A stretch of DNA of 25,860 nucleotides from UBA4738 sp002413305 (GTDB lineage: Bacteria; Actinomycetota; UBA4738), in assembly GCA_036847185.1 (NCBI GenBank), contig DAIUAM010000044.1, positions 1-25,860 on the forward strand, in the 5' to 3' direction. The notes under the pieces are model-generated. The model saw nothing but the letters and a program-made list of their open reading frames with translations, made no database searches and was not told the origin of the DNA. The translations under genes and the position numbers were made by a program. Each line of letters starts with the position of its first letter. Position 1 is the first letter of the stretch. This document shows positions 21,437 through 25,860 of this stretch, piece after piece.

Positions 21437-21906
21437 CGCTCGCCTCCGGTGGGTGGCGGCGTCAGAGCCGCCTCTGGGGCGGAAGCGACGCCCACCCCTC
21501 GACGGACCGCCTCGTCGATCCCGATGCCGCCCTCCTCCACGGGCTCGAGGTAGAACCGGGCCCAGGTCGCTTCGCCGCCCTCGACCCCGAAGACCACCAC
21601 GCCCCGCATGAGATGGGGCGACCCGTCCCGACGGGTGCCGCGCATCTCCCATTCCGACCACGCCGATCCTTCGTCGGCGATCCACCTCACCTCCGCAGTG
21701 AGGTCGGGCACGGCCGCGAAGATCTGCTCCCAGTTCCGGCGCACCTGGTCCCGGCCCTGGAACCCCCGCGCTGGGTGGACCGGCGTCTCGTTCCGGTAGT
21801 CCAGGGCGAAGCAGGTCGTGAGCGCCTCCAGGTCGTGGTCGTTGGTGGCCCGACAGAGCCGCTCCACCATCGCCCCTGGGCTTCCTTCCTGCACCCTGCT
21901 CTCCAT
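21433..21906 (-). CDS. SnoaL-like (NTF2-fold) protein
   Basis: 157 aa. ATG 21906 is preceded by AGGAAGG. The sequence MVERLCRATNDHDLEALTTC followed by HPARGFQGRDQVRRNWEQIF is typical of SnoaL-like polyketide-cyclase/ketosteroid-isomerase folds. Such small cone-shaped domains bind hydrophobic ligands or catalyse isomerisation and hydrolysis, and the specific reaction cannot be read from sequence. It is the first gene of a two-gene operon with the SDR protein, suggesting a small detoxification or lipid/polyketide-modifying pair controlled by the adjacent TetR. Confidence 0.85.
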   Translation of the reverse strand: MESRVQEGSPGAMVERLCRATNDHDLEALTTCFALDYRNETPVHPARGFQGRDQVRRNWEQIFAAVPDLTAEVRWIADEGSAWSEWEMRGTRRDGSPHLMRGVVVFGVEGGEATWARFYLEPVEEGGIGIDEAVRRGVGVASAPEAALTPPPTGGER

Positions 21907-21940
21907 GCTTCCTTCCTCATCTCGGGTCTGCTACAGTTGA

Positions 21941-21949
21941 CCGTAACGG
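21941..21949. promoter_or_regulatory. Candidate TetR operator palindrome
   Basis: CCGTAACGG is a perfect palindrome around a central A in the 53-bp gap between the divergent TetR and SnoaL-like genes. TACAG also occurs on both sides (21932-21936 and 21951-21955). A short palindrome between divergent genes is typical of TetR autoregulatory operators. Confidence 0.4.
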
Positions 21950-21959
21950 ATACAGCACT

Positions 21960-22634
21960 ATGGACCGAAATCCTAATCCCGTCAAGTCCAAGCGCCGGTA
22001 CGACTCGAGTCGACGCCGGCAGCAGGCCTTTCGCACCCGAGAGGCCGTGCTCGACGCCGCCCAGCGGCTGTTCCTGGCCAGGGGCTACGCAGCGACCACG
22101 ATCGCCTCCATCGCCGAGGCTGCCAACGTATCGGTGGAGACGATCTATAAGGGCTTCGGCGGAAAACCCGGCCTGGTCCGGGCGATCTGGGGCCGGGGGC
22201 TCGCGGGCGAGGAGCCGATCCCCGCCTGGCGTCGCTCGGACGACATGCGGTCCCATGAGCCCGATCCCCGAAGGGTCCTTGAGAACTGGGGGACGCTCAC
22301 GACCGAGGTCGCCCCACGCACAGCGCCGATCCTTCTCCTCATCCGAACTGCGGCGGCCACCGACCCAGAGATGGCCGAGCTTCTCGAAGAGACCGATCGC
22401 GCCCGCCTCACTCGCATGGAGCACAACGCCCGGCATCTCTACGAGCGCGGCGACTTTCGCGAAGACGTCACGCTCGAACAGGCTCGAGACATCCTGTGGA
22501 TCTACAGCTCACCCGAGCTGTACGAGCTCATCGTGCTTCGCCAGCGGTGGCCGGTGGAGCGCTACGGCCGCTTCGTAGCAGAGGGCATAATCGGGGCACT
22601 TCTTCCTCGGCCAGGGCAGGCTGGGCCTGCGTGA
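21960..22634 (+). CDS. TetR-family transcriptional regulator
   Basis: 224 aa. The N-terminal HTH is at about 27-70: REAVLDAAQRLFLARGYAAT, then TIASIAEAANVSVETIYKGF, as in the family consensus. The C-terminal ligand domain (about 80-215) is mostly helical and not specific enough to name a ligand. It is divergent from the SnoaL-like/SDR operon with a 53-bp shared regulatory region, so it most likely represses that operon and itself until a small molecule binds. Confidence 0.92.
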   Translation: MDRNPNPVKSKRRYDSSRRRQQAFRTREAVLDAAQRLFLARGYAATTIASIAEAANVSVETIYKGFGGKPGLVRAIWGRGLAGEEPIPAWRRSDDMRSHEPDPRRVLENWGTLTTEVAPRTAPILLLIRTAAATDPEMAELLEETDRARLTRMEHNARHLYERGDFREDVTLEQARDILWIYSSPELYELIVLRQRWPVERYGRFVAEGIIGALLPRPGQAGPA

Positions 22635-23109
22635 GGCCGCGAACGGAGCTCACCTCGGCCCGCTTCGCCCACCCGGACAGTACCGGTTTTCGGCCTTCAT
22701 CCGCGAGCGCGGGGACAACCTGGACATCGATGTCTCGATGGCGGGAGACGATGCCCGGTGCCGATCCTCCAGCGTCGCTGGGTCCTTGGAGATGCGCAAC
22801 GAGCCGATCCTGAGGGGTTCAATTACCCGGATCGCGTTCACGCCGCCCACCGGTATTCATGGATCAGCCCGCCCAGGACGTCTCGCCGTCGGGCGTAGGC
22901 GGTTGGACCCGTGCGGACGATGCTCCGTTGGCCCGACGGCGTCATGAGATGAAGGCCCCTGTGCAGTCCCTCCTTGGTCCGTCGCTCCACATAGTGCCCC
23001 GCACTTGGGGTCGCTTCCCCATCCGAACGAGGACGATCCGCCGGGTGACCAGCAATCGACTATGCTCAAGATTCAATCTCGGATCCACACAGGGGAAGGG
23101 AAGAGACCC
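22635..23109 (+). other. 475-bp region without a confident gene
   Basis: Several short frames are open, including one on the plus strand reading FSAFIRERGDNLDIDVSMAG, but none has a plausible start, ribosome-binding site or family match. The ribosome-binding site of the next gene (GAAGGGAAGAG) lies at the right edge. Confidence 0.35.
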
Positions 23110-23499
23110 ATGGCACATCCCAACGCCGATCTGGTTCGAAAGGGCTTCGAGGCATTCGAGGCCGGAGATATGGCGACGCTCGACGCCCTCATGGCCGATG
23201 ACGCCGTCTGGCACGCTGGGGGCAGTGGCATCCTCTCCGGCGACTTCGAGGGCAAGCAGGCGATCTTCGGAAGCTTCGCCCTCATCCCCCAGGAGACGGA
23301 TGCCTTCAGCCAGGAGGTGCACGCGATCCTGGCCGATGACGAACACACCGTCGCGATGGTAACGGCGACAGCCACGCGGCGTGGGAACACCGCCACACTC
23401 CCGCAGGTGTTCGTGTTCCACATCGATGGTGCCAAGGCGAAGGAGGTCTGGGTCACTCAGGTTGACCAGGCCGCGGCCGACGCATTCTGGAGTCCTTGA
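23110..23499 (+). CDS. NTF2-like/SnoaL-like small protein
   Basis: 129 aa. ATG 23110 is preceded by GAAGGGAAGAG. The opening NADLVRKGFEAFEAGDMATL and the segment DDAVWHAGGSGILSGDFEGK are characteristic of nuclear-transport-factor-2-like, ketosteroid-isomerase-related proteins. The fold is a cone-shaped pocket. It is a different subfamily from the SnoaL-like protein at 21433-21906, with little shared sequence. Substrate unknown. It appears monocistronic and lies just upstream of an IS remnant. Confidence 0.85.
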   Translation: MAHPNADLVRKGFEAFEAGDMATLDALMADDAVWHAGGSGILSGDFEGKQAIFGSFALIPQETDAFSQEVHAILADDEHTVAMVTATATRRGNTATLPQVFVFHIDGAKAKEVWVTQVDQAAADAFWSP

Positions 23500-23574
23500 A
23501 CCACATACCTGAGCGCCCCTGATCAAACGGGCATACTCGTCGGCATGCGCGAGTCGGTGCGATATGCCGTCGCC

Positions 23575-23970
23575 GTACGAGAGGCACCGCCGTGCCGCCG
23601 CGATGTCCCGGCGAGGCGAGGGGTACACATCGATGACCTGGCCGAACTGGTCGATGGCCCGGAACAGGTAGCGCCAGGTCCCTTCGACCTTCAGGTAGGT
23701 CTCATCGACGTGCCGCGATCACCGGCGATGTGCTGGCGGGCCCGGGCCGCCTCCGCGAACTCTGGTGCGAACCGCTGGACCCACCGGTACACCGTGACGT
23801 GGTCGACCTCGATACCCCGTTCTGCCAGGAGCTCCTCGACGTCCCGGTAGGACAGGCCGAACCGCAGGTACCAGCGGACCGCCAGGGTTGATGACCTCGG
23901 GCGGTAACCGGTACCCGGAGAAGGCTGAGCTCGTCGCTGGACGGGGGCGAGGGTATCGGTGAGATCTCAT
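23575..23970 (-). pseudogene. IS6-family transposase fragment
   Basis: Start ATG 23970 with AGGAGA upstream. Joined across two single-base losses (near 23890 and 23722) it reads FSGYRLPPEVI, then LAVRWYLRFGLSYRDVEELL, then VDHVTVYRWVQRFAPEFAEA, then HVDETYLKVEGTWRYLFRAI with the first catalytic Asp, and VYPSPRRDIAAARR. It ends before the second Asp and the Glu of the DDE triad. It is inactive. Confidence 0.8.
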
Positions 23971-24006
23971 GGCCGAAGTCTCCTTGATGCGGGTCCTCGG
24001 CGCCCC

Positions 24007-24020
24007 AACGCAACAGTGCC
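24007..24020 (-). repeat. IS6-type terminal inverted repeat
   Basis: GGCACTGTTGCGTT on the minus strand, 37 nt outside the transposase start, which is the normal distance and orientation for IS6-family elements. The partner copy is missing. Confidence 0.7.
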
Positions 24021-24102
24021 CCAATATCCGCTAGCCCAGGGCGAATGCTACCGTCGAGTTAGCGCCTTCCGGGGGCGTTCGGGTCGCGGGAGCCGGGTTG
24101 GT

Positions 24103-25428
24103 TCAAGTCGGCCGACCAGAGATCGGCGTCCCGTCACCGAGTGGCACCTGCGCCGATTCGTCGTGCTCGGGGAGTTGAACCAGGCGCCGGACGGGGGACA
24201 GCAGCGGAGGGATGAAGGCCACCAGCTGGCCTGCCGCGGCCAGCCACAGCGTCCCACGGAGTCCGAGGTGGCTGCCCAGGAGGCCGCCTACCAGGGCACC
24301 CAACGGGTTGGCGCTCCACGAGACGAACCGGTGCGTGGCGAAGGCCCGGCCGAGCAGACGGGGCGGCACGACCGACTGCATCAGGCTCCGGGCGTTCACC
24401 GAGAACACCACCGAGCCGAACGTCGAGATCAGCCCGTAAGCCACGAGCAGGTAGGGGGCCGTGGCGACGGTGGACAGGGGGATGAACACGGCCCCCAGTC
24501 CGACCATGAACGCCGTCCCGAGCAGAGCGGGGCCGATCCCGAACACCCGAGGGAGTCGTTCGGCCACCAATGCCCCCACCACGAACCCGACGCTTCCCAC
24601 CGACAGGATCACCCCGATGGCACCGGCGGACAGTCCCAGGCGGCGGACGGCGAATAACAGCAGCACCGCCTCGCCCATCATCGAGAAGAAGTTGAGGATC
24701 GCCACACAGACCACGAGCGGGCCGATCAGCGGCTGGTGCCGGACGTACCGCAGGCCCTCGCCGATCTGGCGCCGCATGGGGATCGGGCTACCCCCCTCGG
24801 GCCCCACGGGAGGTTCCTTGGTGCGGACCAGGCTCAGCGAGGCCACCGAGGCCAGGTAGCTCACCGCGTCGGCCAGCATGGCCCCCGGAGCCGACAGGGC
24901 CTGGACCAGGACCCCGGCGATGCCAGGCCCCGCCAGTTGGGCCCCTGACCGGGAGACCTCGAGCTTCGCGTTGCCCTCCACCAAGCGGTCCCTGGGGACC
25001 AGGGCCGGGAGGTACGCGAGATAGGCCACGTCGAAGAACACCGTCCCGGTGCCGAAGATGAAGGCGACCACGTACAACTGACCCAGGTGCAGCATCCCGA
25101 GCGCGTGGGCCAGGGGGATGCTCCCGATCGCGACGAACCTCCCCGCGTCGGCCGCGATCAGGATGGGCCGCCGCCGCATCCGGTCGACCAACACCCCCAC
25201 GGGGAGGCCGAACAGCATGAACGGCAGGAATTCCACCGCTGACAGCGCCCCCACCTGGAACGCCGTCGCGTGGAACAGCAGGATCGCCGTCAGGGGCAGC
25301 GCCAGCAGGGTGACCTGGGATCCGAGCAGGCTGACCGACTGGCCGGTCCACAGGCGCATGAAGTCGCCGTGGCGCCACAGGCTTCGCCGCGTCGCCGATT
25401 CGTTCCGGCCTTCGCGAGCACCATCCAC
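24103..25428 (-). CDS. MFS transporter (MFS_3/enterobactin-exporter-like)
   Basis: 441 aa from GTG 25428. The frame stays open upstream to 25803, but that part is other remnants. About 12 membrane segments. The N-terminus WRHGDFMRLWTGQSVSLLGS and the loop LPVGVLVDRMRRRP (motif A-like) are typical of the MFS_3 group, which includes EntS-type siderophore exporters and macrolide-efflux-like proteins. A central cytoplasmic loop (about 190-215) separates the two halves. It probably exports a small hydrophobic compound or siderophore by proton antiport. Its substrate is unknown and no biosynthetic genes adjoin it. Remnants of two other genes lie directly upstream, so its original promoter may have been disturbed. 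Confidence 0.87.
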   Translation of the reverse strand: MDGAREGRNESATRRSLWRHGDFMRLWTGQSVSLLGSQVTLLALPLTAILLFHATAFQVGALSAVEFLPFMLFGLPVGVLVDRMRRRPILIAADAGRFVAIGSIPLAHALGMLHLGQLYVVAFIFGTGTVFFDVAYLAYLPALVPRDRLVEGNAKLEVSRSGAQLAGPGIAGVLVQALSAPGAMLADAVSYLASVASLSLVRTKEPPVGPEGGSPIPMRRQIGEGLRYVRHQPLIGPLVVCVAILNFFSMMGEAVLLLFAVRRLGLSAGAIGVILSVGSVGFVVGALVAERLPRVFGIGPALLGTAFMVGLGAVFIPLSTVATAPYLLVAYGLISTFGSVVFSVNARSLMQSVVPPRLLGRAFATHRFVSWSANPLGALVGGLLGSHLGLRGTLWLAAAGQLVAFIPPLLSPVRRLVQLPEHDESAQVPLGDGTPISGRPT

Positions 25429-25506
25429 TCCAGGGTGAGCCTCCCAGGCCCGCGCGCCTCGCGGACTGGCCGATGATAGGGCGCAGACCGGGCACTGGGT
25501 GGGGCG

Positions 25507-25662
25507 GCCGTGTTGCTGAGCGATGGAACGGTCATCCTTGCGGGGGAGCGGCGATGCCAGGAGTCCTCGCCTACGGTTCCGAGATCTTCGACCCCGGCAC
25601 CGACACCTGGCGTGGTCTCCAGCCGATGACCCATCGTCGCCTATACCCGACGATCTCGGGGA
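25507..25662 (+). pseudogene. Kelch-like/galactose-oxidase-like gene fragment
   Basis: One frame reads AVLLSDGTVILAG. After a one-base shift near 25550 it continues AAMPGVLAYGSEIFDPGTDT and WRGLQPMTHRRLYPTIS. The DGTVILAGG...SEIFDPxTxTW...RLYPT pattern is the Kelch-type repeat of secreted actinobacterial proteins. Homology stops at about 25660, where the opposite-strand transposase fragment begins, so the gene was probably interrupted by that insertion. Confidence 0.6.
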
Positions 25663-25803
25663 GCCTCCTCCGTGCGCCATGTGAGGCCGGTGGTGGTTGT
25701 ACTGGTGCACCCAATCCTGGAGGGCATCGAGGCGCTGGCGGTTCGAGCTGTAGCTCCGGGCGTAGGCCCACTCCCACTTGAGGGTGAGGTTCAGCCGCTC
25801 CAC
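25657..25803 (-). pseudogene. IS481-family transposase C-terminal fragment
   Basis: Reads VERLNLTLKWEWAYARSYSS, then LDALQDWVHQYNHHRPHMAHGG, the conserved end of IS481/IS3-type integrase-core transposases, including the Glu region (VERxNxTLxxEWAY) and HHRPH. An in-frame TAG stands just before the GTG, so the upstream part is already broken inside the window (25804-25860). Confidence 0.75.
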
Positions 25804-25860
25804 CTACGGGACGGAAGGGAGTGGCGTGATCCGAGTTTCGGGCGGGAGCGGTTGGCTTGG

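Larger units (their letters stand above)
23575..24020 (-). mobile_element. IS6-family insertion sequence remnant
   Basis: The right edge at about 24020 reads, on the minus strand, GGCACTGTTGCGTT, matching the IS6-family terminal repeat (IS26 type GGCACTGTTGCAA). The transposase gene inside is cut off about halfway, and no second terminal repeat is seen on the left, so more than half of the element is gone. Confidence 0.8.

Noticed and set aside
25429..25803. N-terminal extension of the MFS protein (the frame is open to 25803).
   Set aside because: The upstream part is a transposase end and unrelated low-similarity text. The conserved MFS start begins just after GTG 25428.
1..25860. CRISPR array, replication origin or prophage structural genes.
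   Set aside because: No regularly spaced repeats, no DnaA-box cluster and no phage structural families were seen.

Overview
The window looks like part of a high-G+C actinobacterial chromosome, probably from an uncultivated Actinomycetota lineage. The evidence is G/C-ending codons throughout, many GTG starts, several genes with a TAnnnT-like -10 box only 6-7 nt before the start codon (leaderless style), an actinobacterial-type Nur box, and families typical of that phylum. Placement below phylum is not possible from the sequence alone.

Left edge (1-611): the 3' part of a CAT-anticodon tRNA, followed at once by a frameshifted Rhs/YD-repeat remnant.

Signalling island (801-8774), the most interesting part. 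A class III cyclase domain is fused to a complete NarL-type response regulator (801-2087), then come a single-domain REC protein (2195-2548) and a membrane NarX/DesK-type histidine kinase, here called HK1 (2523-4196). On the opposite strand sits a two-gene lipoprotein operon: a TRAP/DctP-type binding protein with a C-terminal beta-rich module (4770-6197) and a small lipoprotein made of the same module (4250-4735). A second kinase, HK2 (6340-8142), and a NarL-type regulator (8130-8774) follow. HK1 has an intact ATP-binding domain, but its phospho-accepting His is replaced by Arg. HK2 has the intact LHDGAQQR His box, but its N, G1 and G2 boxes are destroyed. Each kinase lacks what the other keeps. 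My inference is an obligate split (trans-phosphorylating) sensor kinase, coupled to envelope binding proteins and up to three receiver proteins.

Middle (8729-13322): a prolyl oligopeptidase that has lost its C-terminal catalytic Asp and His at a junction touching the regulator's stop codon, a VOC/glyoxalase-fold protein, and an orphan SdhA/FrdA-type flavoprotein.

Metal and envelope block (13882-20229): a BcrC-like PAP2 phosphatase with an extra C-terminal domain, a CDF cation exporter, a NiCoT-type nickel/cobalt permease with a Nur-box operator over its promoter and a coupled Fur-family regulator, a DedA-PAP2 fusion (probable undecaprenyl-phosphate recycling), and TatA.

Right part (20525-25860): an NmrA-like SDR and a SnoaL-like protein in a coupled operon divergent from a TetR regulator, an NTF2-like protein, an IS6-family remnant with one recognisable terminal repeat, an MFS exporter, and a Kelch-like gene fragment cut by an IS481-family transposase remnant. 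Several remnants carry single-base frameshifts, which may be true decay or assembly error. The kinase degeneracies are in-register substitutions and cannot be explained that way.
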